Part shown: one piece after another, positions 14,901 to 23,255 of the stretch
Layout of the letters: every line of letters begins with the position of its first letter
Position numbering within the stretch: the stretch's first letter is position 1
NCBI GenBank assembly: GCA_050118555.1
Contig: JASFKQ010000030.1
Location: 1 to 23,744 of the forward strand
Reading direction: 5' to 3'
Origin: CALKKN01 sp050118555
Lineage (GTDB): Bacteria > Pseudomonadota > Gammaproteobacteria > Xanthomonadales > SZUA-36
Length of the DNA stretch: 23,744 bases
The notes under the pieces: model-generated
What the model was told of the DNA's origin: nothing
Database searches by the model: none
What the model saw: the letters and a program-made list of their open reading frames with translations, nothing else
Program-made: the position numbers and the translations under genes

Positions 14901-17153
14901 TCAATCTTTTGTTTTGGGTACGAACTTGGCGCGGCCCCCGCCGGCCTTCGCCCGCGAGGTAATCTGCTTGTCCGCGAGCCTGTCGGCCTTGAGAGTTATG
15001 ACCGGCACCAGAAGGTCCGGATTGCCGACCTCGACGAAGGTTCCTCCTGAAGCGATGAAGGAGGCCATCTGTCCCTGCATTTCAACTGTGACCGCGGGAT
15101 AAATCGGCTTGAAGAGAGACTCGTGGTCGGCCGGTTGCACAAAACGGGCGACCCCTCTCACGCCGTCCGGATTGAACTGAGTGCTGCTGTAGTCTTGCAG
15201 CCCCATTATCCGGTTCAGGGCTTCACTGCCTGCCAATGGCGCACCCGGGATCGTGTTCGGTACGGTGCCGTCCTCCTGAACCTGGTTGTGGACTACCGGC
15301 ACCCGGGACACCAATTCTGCCGCCCAGTTGGCTGGATCCGCAGAATCCAGCATCGTTTGGGTCAGAATCATGAACTGCTCATATTCCGGCGTACCGTATA
15401 CCAGCCCGGCCAACGCCTCGAGTAAGGGATGAAGACGGTCCGGCCCGAAGTGGCCGCCATCGAGCGTCCGGATAATCCCGCTGACCCCTGCGTTGAGATA
15501 CACGCGTGAAATCAGAGGCTCCACCGCGGCGGCAACGGTCATGACCGCGGAGCCGGCGGAATTTGAAATGGCTCCGATGTTGAACGGATTGAGGTCTGGC
15601 GTGGCATCACCGTCCAGGCTCATGTTCTGAACCGAAAGCGCCAGCACCGAGAGGTCGGCCTCGGCCTGCCGGACATTGTCCCGAGCCACCTGAAGATTGG
15701 CGAGATTGAAACTATGGGTTCCCGACTCGTCGGTGAGTCCATCAGGCCCCGGTAAGTTCGTTTCGTTGTTCACGAGATCGGCGTCAAAGGTGCGTTCGTT
15801 TGCGATCGCGGCGAATGGCGTATTCTCGATGTAGAACGGAGTCAACTGAGGATCGACATCGGGCACGACGCCGTGCAACGGCTGATCCATCGAGATCAGG
15901 ACATGGCCTGTGCTCGCAACGGCATCGGCTATCGCGAGCATGTCGGTCCGGTTGCGAGTCAGGCCGTGCTGGTAGATGACCGCGGGCCAGCCGCCATCAG
16001 GCTTGCTGAACCCCGAATTGGCATTGGGCACCGTGATGATCAAGGGCACGGTTTGCATGCCCGTCAGGACCGGAAACGGATTCACACCTGTAACATTGGT
16101 CGAGTCCGGATCGAGGCCGGCCTGGTCGTATGGCGGAATGTATCCACCGGGCTCCGCCGTCCACGGATCGTTCAAGAAGGCAACCGGATTGGCCGCGCTC
16201 GGGATCCCGAGGTAATACGGAAGCGTTATGACGCCGATGTAGACATCTGCGAGGCCAAATCCGCCAACCGCCGCGGTGCTAATGCCCATTGGGGCAATGA
16301 TCGTCGGGGCCGGCTGGGCAATGCTGCGGAGCGCTTTCAGCACCGGGGTGATGGACTGGGTGTGCACCGTCCAGCTCAGGATGATGTCGTCCGGGTTGAC
16401 GCCGGCCGAGGCGGCCGACAGTTCCATGGACATGGTGATTGGCCGCAACAGCTCGAGCCCCTGTGCGGTTTCCGTTGGCAGCAAGGGATTCACGCTGTTG
16501 CCGTTGGCGTCGATCCAGGGCGTTCTGCGCTTGGTGAGATGGTAGGTCTGGCTCGGGGTCGCGTCGTTTCCGTTGACGTCGTTAATGTCGTTGGTGACCA
16601 CCGCCATGTAGGTCGTGTATTCCTTCAACGGCATGATCGGAAGAATGGCCAGCACCCCGCCGCTGGCGGCCACCGCGGTATATTCCTGTCCAGCGACCAG
16701 TTCCCGCACTATCCCGGTGACGCCCAGGTAGGGATAACCCGTCGTCGTGACTTCGAATACGCGGACCGACTCGCCGGCCACGACGGAAGTCGGATCGATC
16801 TCCCCGGGCTGACGAATGGCCGGCGATCCACCGAGGTCGGCGATGAACGAAGCCGTCCACTTCTCCGTGGTGCTGAACCCGTCCAGGGTGCTCAACGCAA
16901 CCGCTGGGTCGCCGGGATCTGTCGGATTCGTCGGATCCGTCGGCGGAACATCCAGGGTCAGGTCGATCGGGCCACTGGTGGGATACAACAGATTGGAAGG
17001 AAAGGGAATGACCCCGTTGAGAGGATCGAAAGCCGCTTCCAGGATACCGCTTCGCAGGCTCCCATCCTTGTTGGTCGCGGGCGGAACCGGTTCGGCCAGT
17101 GCGGATAGCGCGAAGCTGGACAAACACAGCGCGAGCAAGAGACGCTTTTTCAT
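14901..17153 (-). CDS. Secreted lipase/esterase of the Pla-1/Cef (bacterial virulence factor lipase) type
   Basis: This exported protein of 750 residues has a signal peptide at 1-20 (cut after ALA). Residues 21-330 resemble the N-terminal domain of virulence-factor lipases, with a Pro/Thr/Asp spacer at 70-82. The alpha/beta-hydrolase part begins about 385 with VIYQHGLT (oxyanion His396-Gly397) and MDQPLHG (422-428). The nucleophile elbow is SNSAG (Ser532), where the first Gly of G-x-S-x-G is Ser. A candidate catalytic His lies in ADHESL (His677). The frame stays open to 17390, but the ATG at 17153 directly starts the signal peptide (MKKRLLL). It is the first gene of the envelope operon and divergent from the permease gene. 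Confidence 0.8.
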   Translation of the reverse strand: MKKRLLLALCLSSFALSALAEPVPPATNKDGSLRSGILEAAFDPLNGVIPFPSNLLYPTSGPIDLTLDVPPTDPTNPTDPGDPAVALSTLDGFSTTEKWTASFIADLGGSPAIRQPGEIDPTSVVAGESVRVFEVTTTGYPYLGVTGIVRELVAGQEYTAVAASGGVLAILPIMPLKEYTTYMAVVTNDINDVNGNDATPSQTYHLTKRRTPWIDANGNSVNPLLPTETAQGLELLRPITMSMELSAASAGVNPDDIILSWTVHTQSITPVLKALRSIAQPAPTIIAPMGISTAAVGGFGLADVYIGVITLPYYLGIPSAANPVAFLNDPWTAEPGGYIPPYDQAGLDPDSTNVTGVNPFPVLTGMQTVPLIITVPNANSGFSKPDGGWPAVIYQHGLTRNRTDMLAIADAVASTGHVLISMDQPLHGVVPDVDPQLTPFYIENTPFAAIANERTFDADLVNNETNLPGPDGLTDESGTHSFNLANLQVARDNVRQAEADLSVLALSVQNMSLDGDATPDLNPFNIGAISNSAGSAVMTVAAAVEPLISRVYLNAGVSGIIRTLDGGHFGPDRLHPLLEALAGLVYGTPEYEQFMILTQTMLDSADPANWAAELVSRVPVVHNQVQEDGTVPNTIPGAPLAGSEALNRIMGLQDYSSTQFNPDGVRGVARFVQPADHESLFKPIYPAVTVEMQGQMASFIASGGTFVEVGNPDLLVPVITLKADRLADKQITSRAKAGGGRAKFVPKTKD

Positions 17154-17389
17154 TGATTGAGTCCCCGATAAGTATAATGACCGTTGCGCGACGCCCCTGG
17201 TATAACGGGGTCGCCCTCTTGTCCGTATAATACCGGGCAACCCGACCAGTAAACGAATACAGGCGACAGGCGCGAGTTCGAATGGCAGCCAGACTACCCG
17301 GGCGGACCACCGTCTGTAGATCATACGATACGTCACTCCAAAAAGCACAGCACCTCGGCAGGAGTTTCCATAGTGCTTGATCCGCGTCA
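17154..17389. promoter_or_regulatory. Divergent intergenic region between lipase operon and permease gene
   Basis: This gap of 236 nt separates divergent genes and must hold promoters both ways. On the minus strand, TATACT lies near 17170-17176 and TATTAT near 17226-17232 as possible -10 elements. A TTTACT lies 15 nt upstream of the latter. None has a good -35 at 16-18 nt. The plus strand has TATAAT at 17226-17231 without a good -35. I see no clear operator. Position of the true promoters is undecided. Confidence 0.35.
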
Positions 17390-18754
17390 ATGAACCGCTG
17401 GCTGATCCTGCTCGGTCCGGTCGCTGCGCTGCTGCTGCTGACCACGTTGCTCGGCCAGGGTTGGTCGTTTGCCGCGGCCGTCACCGCGTCGGTCACGCTG
17501 CTCTGTGCAATCTGGTGGATCTTCGAGCCCGTCCCCATACCCTTTACGTCGCTGATACCCCTCGCGCTGTTCCCGCTGTTCGGCGTCCTGACGCCCGCCC
17601 AGGTCGGGCAAGCCTTCGGAAGCCCGCTGATCCTGTTGTTGATGGGCGGCTTCATGCTGTCCACCGCCATGGCTGACTCCGGTGCGCACCGCAGACTCGC
17701 GTTGCGCATGGTCAACCTGTTCGGGGGTGGCAGCGCGCGCGGTCTCGTCCTGGGGTTCATGACGGCCTCAGCCTTGCTCAGCATGTGGATATCGAACACG
17801 GCCACGACCCTGATGCTGCTGCCAGTCGCATTGGCCGTACTCGAACAAACCGAACGCAAGCTCGCCCTGCCGCTGCTGCTCGGCATCGCCTACGCTGCGA
17901 GCGTCGGAGGCCTCGGCACGCCGATCGGGACGCCACCCAACCTGATCTTCATGCAGGTCCACCTGGATCGCTTCGGCACGACGCCCAGCTTTCCCGAATG
18001 GATGACCTGGGGCGTGCCTGTCGTACTGCTGTTCGTACCCATTGCCGGCCTGTGGCTGACCCGGGGCGTCAGGCTCGAAGCTCCGGTTCGATTACCGCGG
18101 GTGGGGCCGTGGCGACCCGCGGAAAAACGTGTGCTGGCGATGTTCGCGCTGACGGCCGTCGCCTGGATAACACGACAGGCCCCATTCGGGGGCTGGAGTG
18201 GTTGGCTCGGTCTGCCCCAGGCCAACGATGCTTCGGTCGCACTAATCGCTGTGGTCCTGATGGCCGCCCTGCCAAATGGCGAAGGCGGTCGCCTGTTGCG
18301 GTGGGAAGCCGCCCGCAGTATCCCGTGGGGCGTGCTGCTGCTGTTCGCCGGCGGCATCGCGATTGCCAGCGCCTTCGTCCACAGCGGGCTGGCGGATATT
18401 CTGGCGGGCCACCTGACTGCCCTGACGGCGCTGCCGACCTGGCTCCTGGTGCTCTCCATCTGCCTGGGCGTGACCTTTCTTACCGAGGTCACCAGCAACA
18501 CGGCGACGGCCAGCCTGCTCATGCCGTTGCTGGCCGCGACCGCTGCGTCGACCGGGATAGCCCCCATGCTGCTGATGATTCCGGCAGTGCTCAGCGCGAG
18601 TTGCGCCTTCATGCTGCCGGTCGCGACCGCGCCGAATGCCATTGTCTACGGCAGCGGCAAACTGACTGTGCGCGACATGGCCCGGAGCGGCTTTGTCCTG
18701 AACCTGGCAGGCGCCGTCATCATCACGGTGGTCAGCCTGATCGCATTTCGCTGA
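17390..18754 (+). CDS. DASS/SLC13 family anion (dicarboxylate) transporter
   Basis: This polytopic inner-membrane symporter has 454 residues and about 11 hydrophobic segments. Both substrate/cation-binding SNT signatures are present: ISNTAT (Ser135-Asn136-Thr137) and TSNTAT (369-371). The paired loops GTPPNLIF (180-187) and ATAPNAIVYGSG (412-423) also match. These are the repeat-symmetric motifs of VcINDY-like sodium/dicarboxylate transporters. Likely substrates are C4-dicarboxylates, citrate or sulfate-like anions; sequence alone does not decide. The ATG at 17390 is the first possible start because an in-frame TGA ends at 17380. No clear ribosome site precedes it. Confidence 0.88.
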   Translation: MNRWLILLGPVAALLLLTTLLGQGWSFAAAVTASVTLLCAIWWIFEPVPIPFTSLIPLALFPLFGVLTPAQVGQAFGSPLILLLMGGFMLSTAMADSGAHRRLALRMVNLFGGGSARGLVLGFMTASALLSMWISNTATTLMLLPVALAVLEQTERKLALPLLLGIAYAASVGGLGTPIGTPPNLIFMQVHLDRFGTTPSFPEWMTWGVPVVLLFVPIAGLWLTRGVRLEAPVRLPRVGPWRPAEKRVLAMFALTAVAWITRQAPFGGWSGWLGLPQANDASVALIAVVLMAALPNGEGGRLLRWEAARSIPWGVLLLFAGGIAIASAFVHSGLADILAGHLTALTALPTWLLVLSICLGVTFLTEVTSNTATASLLMPLLAATAASTGIAPMLLMIPAVLSASCAFMLPVATAPNAIVYGSGKLTVRDMARSGFVLNLAGAVIITVVSLIAFR

Positions 18755-18865
18755 ACGGCGCACCGCGCTTCGTCGCAGGGTCGACTCCACCGATCGACGC
18801 GAGCTGTATCGGCCGGTCGCCCCGCGCTATGATGCGACCCGTCCGTGAACACGGGAGTAGGTTGC

Positions 18866-19627
18866 GTGAACTGTGCAAACGCCGTTATGACCCTTCTGCT
18901 GCTGGCGCCCTGCGATCCCCCCGGCGGCGACACGATCAACATGGCCGTCGCCGAAGCGCTGGCGTCACCGGATCGGATCGCCGCGGACCGCGAGAGCGAC
19001 CCGCTGCGCCGCCCCGACCTCGTCCTCGACTTCTTCGGCATCGCGCCGGGGATGACCGTTCTAGACCTGTTCTCAGGGGGAGGTTACTACAGCGAGATCG
19101 TCAGTCGCGTCGTGGGTAATTCCGGCAAGGTCGTGGCCCACAACAATCAGGCCTACCTTTCGTACGCGAAGGATACCCTGGCGTCCCGTTACGCCAACGA
19201 CCGCCTGCCGAACGTGGAGCGCGTCGCGGCGGAAGCCGACCAGCTCGAACTCCCGCCGAACACTTTCGATGCGGCGCTCGCCATGCTGACCTGGCACGAC
19301 TTCTATTATGCTGATGAAGAAAACAACTGGCCGGCCGTCGACCGGGTGGCCCTCGTCGCCACCCTGTGCTCCGCACTAAAGCCCGGGGCCGTGCTCGGAG
19401 TGATCGATCACGCTGCGGCGCCGGGAAGCGATCCGGCGCAAACCGCCCAGCCCCTGCACCGCATCGATCCGGAGCGGCTCCGGCAGGAACTCGCGGGCAC
19501 ATGCTTTGAGTACGACGGCGAACTGGACGCGCTGCACAACCCCGAAGACGATCTCAGCCAGTCGGTGTTCACGAAGGGAATTCGCGGCAGGACGGACCGC
19601 TTCATTTTCCGATTCCGCAGGAAGTAG
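18866..19627 (+). CDS. Class I SAM-dependent methyltransferase with N-terminal hydrophobic segment
   Basis: From the GTG at 18866 the protein has 253 residues. A Rossmann-type SAM motif (TVLDLFSGGGYYSEIV) lies about 65 residues in, followed by an acidic turn (AAEADQLELP) and ALAMLTWHDFYY. A short hydrophobic stretch with a cysteine (MTLLLLAPC) begins the protein and could be an export or lipoprotein signal, though it lacks positive charges. An earlier in-frame GTG exists at 18845, but GGAGTAGG correctly precedes 18866. Similar proteins with signal peptides occur in marine gammaproteobacteria, and their substrate is not known to me. The gene lies 111 nt after the permease gene on the same strand and may be cotranscribed. 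Confidence 0.78.
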   Translation: MNCANAVMTLLLLAPCDPPGGDTINMAVAEALASPDRIAADRESDPLRRPDLVLDFFGIAPGMTVLDLFSGGGYYSEIVSRVVGNSGKVVAHNNQAYLSYAKDTLASRYANDRLPNVERVAAEADQLELPPNTFDAALAMLTWHDFYYADEENNWPAVDRVALVATLCSALKPGAVLGVIDHAAAPGSDPAQTAQPLHRIDPERLRQELAGTCFEYDGELDALHNPEDDLSQSVFTKGIRGRTDRFIFRFRRK

Positions 19628-19650
19628 GGGCTTCGTCGGGGGAACTGGCA

Positions 19651-19750
19651 GGGAGCCCGGAGGCTTCTCTCCAGACACGCTCGAGACATCCCTGTTCGCT
19701 ATGAACGTGTTCCCGACACGTTAATGTCCGGAGAGAAGCCCCGGGCTCCC
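19651..19750. repeat. Long imperfect inverted repeat between convergent genes
   Basis: The left arm 19651-19677 and the right arm 19725-19750 are reverse complements over 26 positions, with one mismatch and one bulged base. The outer halves contain GGGAGCCCGG and GGCTTCTCTCC. The 47-nt interior has its own stem (AACGTGT-TCCCG-ACACGTT, 19704-19722). It sits between the convergent methyltransferase and lpdA genes, starting 24 nt after the methyltransferase stop. It could end transcription from both sides, or be a REP/MITE-like element. No T-run follows either arm directly. Confidence 0.85.
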
Positions 19751-19808
19751 CGCCTCCGCACATCCATGATAATTCGCCCGCAGAGTGGGCTCCTAAACGG
19801 GGAGGCGG

Positions 19809-21233
19809 TCAGGTTTTCTTCGGGATGTAGAGGTCCGTTATGGTGCCTTCGAAGGCCTCCGCCGCGAATGCAACCGTCTCCGACAGGGTCGGGTGCGGAT
19901 GGATGGTCAGACCGATATCCGCGGCCTCGGCACCCATTTCGATGGCCAGCGCGCACTCCGAGATCAGGTCCCCCGCGTGCGGGCCCGTGATCCCGGCGCC
20001 GATGATCCGCTTCGTCTTCGTGTCGAACAGCAGCTTGGTGAAGCCTTCGGAGCGACCGATGCCGAGTGCCCGACCGCTGGCCGCCCAGGGGAACTTGCCG
20101 ACGCCGTAGTCGATCCCGTTTTCCTTCGCTTCCTGCTCGGTCACGCCGACCCAGGCGATCTCGGGATCGGTATAGGCAACCGACGGAATCACCCGCGCGT
20201 CGAAAGCGCTTTTTTCACCGGCGCAGACCTCCGCCGCGACTTTGCCTTCATGGGTCGCTTTGTGCGCCAGCATGGGCGGGCCGACCACGTCGCCAATGGC
20301 AAAAATGTGCGGTACGTTGGTGCGCATGCGGTCGTCCACGGGTATGAAGCCGCGGTCGTCGACTTCCAGGCCTGCCGCCTGCGCATTGATGCGCCCGCCG
20401 TTGGGGGTGCGTCCGACCGCAACCAGAATCCGGTCGAAGTCCTCCTTGCCGCTGTGCTTACCCTCGAAATGGGCGACAAGGGCGTCGTCCGACACGTTCA
20501 CCTTCGAGACCTTAGTCTCCAGGTGGATCGCTTCGTAGCGTTTGGACACGCGGCGCTGCAATGGCTTTACCAGGTCCCGATCCGTTCCGGGCATCAGGGT
20601 CGGCGTCAATTCCACCACGGTCACCCGGCTGCCAAGGGCGGCATAAACGCAGGCCATCTCCAGGCCGATGATCCCGCCCCCCACGACCAGTAACCGATCC
20701 GGGATTTCTTCCAGCGACAGGGCCGCGGTCGAGTCCATCAGGCGCGGATCGCCCCACGGCATGTTGGACAACTCCAGCGATTGGGAACCCACGGCGACGA
20801 TGGCATTACGAAAGGTAATCTGCGAAGTACCGGAGTCCGATTCGACGCGCACCTCGTGCGGGCTCGTGAATCCGGCAGTTCCCTGCACGACTTCCACTTT
20901 GCGCTGCTTCGCCATCGTGGCCAGGCCGCCGGTAAGTTTCGCGACCACGCCGTCCTTGAATTCGCGCAACGCGCCGAGATCGATCTCCGGCGAACCGAAA
21001 CGCACGCCGTGCGCCTCCATCGCGGCTGCCTCGTCGATTACGCCGGCGGTGTGCAACAGCGCCTTGGATGGAATGCAGCCGACATTCAGGCACACGCCAC
21101 CCAGGGTTGAATAGCGTTCCACCAATGCCACTTTCAGTCCCAGGTCGGCGGCACGGAACGCGGCGGTGTAGCCGCCCGGCCCGCCTCCCAGCACGACGAC
21201 GTCAGCATCGAAGTTGCCGCTCTTCTCGTTCAT
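19809..21233 (-). CDS. lpdA: Dihydrolipoyl dehydrogenase (E3)
   Basis: This cytosolic FAD enzyme reoxidises the lipoyl groups of E2 in the pyruvate (and probably 2-oxoglutarate) dehydrogenase complex, reducing NAD+. The 474-residue protein shows the FAD-binding GGGPGGYTAA (16-25), redox-active disulfide GGVCLNVGC (Cys48, Cys53), the NAD-binding VVGGGIIGLE, the second FAD motif IFAIGDVVG, and the dimer-interface active site HPHPTLSE (His447, Glu452). It lacks the extra N-terminal lipoyl domain found in some relatives. The ATG overlaps the upstream protease gene stop as ATGA, making it the third coupled gene after aceF. Confidence 0.97.
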   Translation of the reverse strand: MNEKSGNFDADVVVLGGGPGGYTAAFRAADLGLKVALVERYSTLGGVCLNVGCIPSKALLHTAGVIDEAAAMEAHGVRFGSPEIDLGALREFKDGVVAKLTGGLATMAKQRKVEVVQGTAGFTSPHEVRVESDSGTSQITFRNAIVAVGSQSLELSNMPWGDPRLMDSTAALSLEEIPDRLLVVGGGIIGLEMACVYAALGSRVTVVELTPTLMPGTDRDLVKPLQRRVSKRYEAIHLETKVSKVNVSDDALVAHFEGKHSGKEDFDRILVAVGRTPNGGRINAQAAGLEVDDRGFIPVDDRMRTNVPHIFAIGDVVGPPMLAHKATHEGKVAAEVCAGEKSAFDARVIPSVAYTDPEIAWVGVTEQEAKENGIDYGVGKFPWAASGRALGIGRSEGFTKLLFDTKTKRIIGAGITGPHAGDLISECALAIEMGAEAADIGLTIHPHPTLSETVAFAAEAFEGTITDLYIPKKT

Positions 21234-21781
21234 CCTTCACGTGCTCCTTGCATGCTGCGCGAGCGGACCGCGATCTCGAGACGATCGCCCTCCGCGCGCA
21301 TTTCGAAATGTTTAAGGAAGCTCATGCCGAGCAGGGCCTGGCTTCCGAGGCCGGGAGTAATCGTTGCGCGCACATCGTCCAGCGAGATCGAACCGATGGT
21401 TACACGTTGCAGCCGGGTCATCCATGCCGGCGCGGGGCCGGCCGCCGTCATCACCGCCGTTCTCGGCCCGAATTCCAATCCGAGGGCGCGGGCCGTTCGC
21501 TCTGACACGGCCACGTCGGTCGCGCCGGTATCGACCAGGAACGTGACGGGCTGGCCGTTGATCTCCCCGGGCGCCATGAAGTGACCGCTGCGGTCGCGCT
21601 TTAGCACGACCCGGTTGCCGCCAGGGCCGGATACGCTTTGCTCCAGGCCTCCGGCGCCGGTGGTCAGCGCCTGGTAAAAAGCGGTCAGACCGATGATTGC
21701 ACCGATAGCCGCCAACCAGGCCAGGCGCCGCCCGGTGGGTGACCCGGGGCTCCCCGGTGCGCTACCGCCCTGCGTTGTCAA
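21230..21781 (-). CDS. Membrane-anchored retropepsin-like aspartic protease
   Basis: The protein has 183 residues. A Gly/Pro/Ser-rich N-terminus is followed by Arg18-Arg19 and one TM segment (about 20-38), placing the rest in the periplasm. The catalytic signature is FLVDTGATDVAVSE (Asp84-Thr85-Gly86), with LLGMSFL at 150-156; both are typical of the TIGR02281 retropepsin-like family. A single DTG implies that it works as a dimer. The start is TTG at 21781, overlapping the aceF stop as TTGA; no better ATG or GTG start exists. Its own stop overlaps the lpdA ATG. It is thus wedged between two pyruvate dehydrogenase genes, although its expected location differs from theirs. Its substrate is unknown. 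Confidence 0.88.
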   Translation of the reverse strand: MTTQGGSAPGSPGSPTGRRLAWLAAIGAIIGLTAFYQALTTGAGGLEQSVSGPGGNRVVLKRDRSGHFMAPGEINGQPVTFLVDTGATDVAVSERTARALGLEFGPRTAVMTAAGPAPAWMTRLQRVTIGSISLDDVRATITPGLGSQALLGMSFLKHFEMRAEGDRLEIAVRSRSMQGAREG

Positions 21782-23226
21782 AGCGTCAACCGCCGCAGGT
21801 CTTCAAGGCGGCTCGCCAGGTAGCGGGTGAAGCGGGCGGCGGCCGCGCCATCGATGACCCGGTGGTCGTAAGAAAGCGACAGCGGCAGCATCAGGCGAGG
21901 CCGGAATTCCTCGCCGTTCCAGACGGGCTGCATGCGGGACCGGGATACACCGAGGATGGCGACTTCAGGCGCGTTGATGATCGGGGTGAACGCGGTACCC
22001 CCAATGCCCCCCAGGCTGGATATCGATATGCACCCGCCCTGGATGTCGCTGGGAGACAGTTTGCCTTCCCGGGCTTTCGCGCTGACCTTCCCCAACTCCT
22101 CGGCCAATTCCATGATGCCCTTTCGTTCACACTCCCGGATCACAGGCACGACCAGGCCGTCCGGTGTGTCGACGGCAACGCCGATGTTGAAGTATTTCTT
22201 GAGCACCAGGGTTTCACCGTCAGCGTCGAGCGAAGCGTTGAACCTCGGGTATTTCCGCAACGCACTGACCATGGCCTTCATCAGGAACACCAGCGGCGTC
22301 AGTTTGAAGCCCTGGGCCTTGGCCTCGTCGGCGTTGGCCTGGCGGAACGACTCCATGTCCGTAATGTCCGCTTCGTCGTGCTGGGTAACATGGGGGATGC
22401 CCACCCAGTTGCGATGCAGATGGCCCGCCGAGATCTTCTGGATTCGCGAAAGCTTCTGGCGCTCCACCTCGCCATACCGGCTGAAGTCAACCTGCGGCCG
22501 GGGCGGGAAATCGAATGCGAGACCGCCGCCGCTACCAGTGCGCTCACTTCGTTCGCCTGACAACGTCTGCTTGACGAACGCCGCGACGTCGTCGCGCAGA
22601 ATACGTTCCCTGTCGCCGGTGCCCTTGACCCGCTTCAGGTCCACGCCGAGTTCGCGGGCGAATTTGCGCACCGCGGGGCTGGCATACGGCACGCTGGCTG
22701 GATCCACCGCGCGGGCGCCCTCAAGGCGCTCGGCGGCCTCCGGCTCCGCAGCCTCCTCTTCTGTGAAACCCGACTCGAGATCTTCGGGCGTCGCGCCGGG
22801 CTCCCCGGCGGGCGAAGCAGGCGCCGCGCCTTCCGAAGTCCGGCCCTCCGGCTGCTCCCCCTCTTCGGCGCCTTCCAATTCAGGAGCGCTGTCTTCCGCG
22901 GCCCCCTCTTCCGCGGCCTCATCCCCCCCCGACGTAGCCGGCTGTTCCGCTTCCGGGCCTTGTTCCTCGCCGGATTCCGCTCCTTCCGCCACTTCCAGGA
23001 CCGCGACGATGTCGCCCTCCGATACGGTATCGTCTACCTTCAGCCGCATTTCCTTGATCACGCCGCCTTCGGGCGAGGGCACCTCCATCGTCGCCTTGTC
23101 GCTCTCCAACGTGACGAGTCCGTCTTCCGGCTCGACGCGGTCGCCGGCCGCCACCAGCACCTCGATGACGGGGACATCGCTGAAGTCGCCGATGTCCGGG
23201 ACCTTGATCTCTATGGTTCTGCTCAC
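21778..23226 (-). CDS. aceF: Dihydrolipoyllysine-residue acetyltransferase (pyruvate dehydrogenase E2)
   Basis: This is the core subunit of the pyruvate dehydrogenase complex, moving acetyl groups from E1 to CoA. The 482-residue protein contains one lipoyl domain (about 4-78; lipoylated Lys44 in ESDKATM), a very acidic linker (81-170), a peripheral-subunit-binding domain (about 180-217, YASPAVRKFAREL) and the catalytic domain (about 245-482) with SYDHRVIDG (His455, Asp459). E. coli has three lipoyl domains, so one is the compact form. The open frame reaches 23613, overlapping aceE, but the GTG at 23226 directly begins the lipoyl domain and has a GGAG site 8 nt upstream. It follows aceE by 29 nt. 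Confidence 0.96.
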   Translation of the reverse strand: MSRTIEIKVPDIGDFSDVPVIEVLVAAGDRVEPEDGLVTLESDKATMEVPSPEGGVIKEMRLKVDDTVSEGDIVAVLEVAEGAESGEEQGPEAEQPATSGGDEAAEEGAAEDSAPELEGAEEGEQPEGRTSEGAAPASPAGEPGATPEDLESGFTEEEAAEPEAAERLEGARAVDPASVPYASPAVRKFARELGVDLKRVKGTGDRERILRDDVAAFVKQTLSGERSERTGSGGGLAFDFPPRPQVDFSRYGEVERQKLSRIQKISAGHLHRNWVGIPHVTQHDEADITDMESFRQANADEAKAQGFKLTPLVFLMKAMVSALRKYPRFNASLDADGETLVLKKYFNIGVAVDTPDGLVVPVIRECERKGIMELAEELGKVSAKAREGKLSPSDIQGGCISISSLGGIGGTAFTPIINAPEVAILGVSRSRMQPVWNGEEFRPRLMLPLSLSYDHRVIDGAAAARFTRYLASRLEDLRRLTL

Positions 23227-23255
23227 GTTCTGCTCCGTTGGACTGCGATCCGGCT

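Noticed and set aside
16915..16950. Short tandem repetition (GGATC/TGTCGG-like units) in the lipase gene
   Set aside because: It simply encodes the Pro-Thr-Asp linker (residues 70-82) and is too short to count as a repeat array.
16582..17886. Open frame of 434 codons on the minus strand spanning the divergent intergenic region
   Set aside because: It is out of frame within the lipase gene and antisense to the permease gene, with no recognisable domain. Both overlapped genes are strongly supported.
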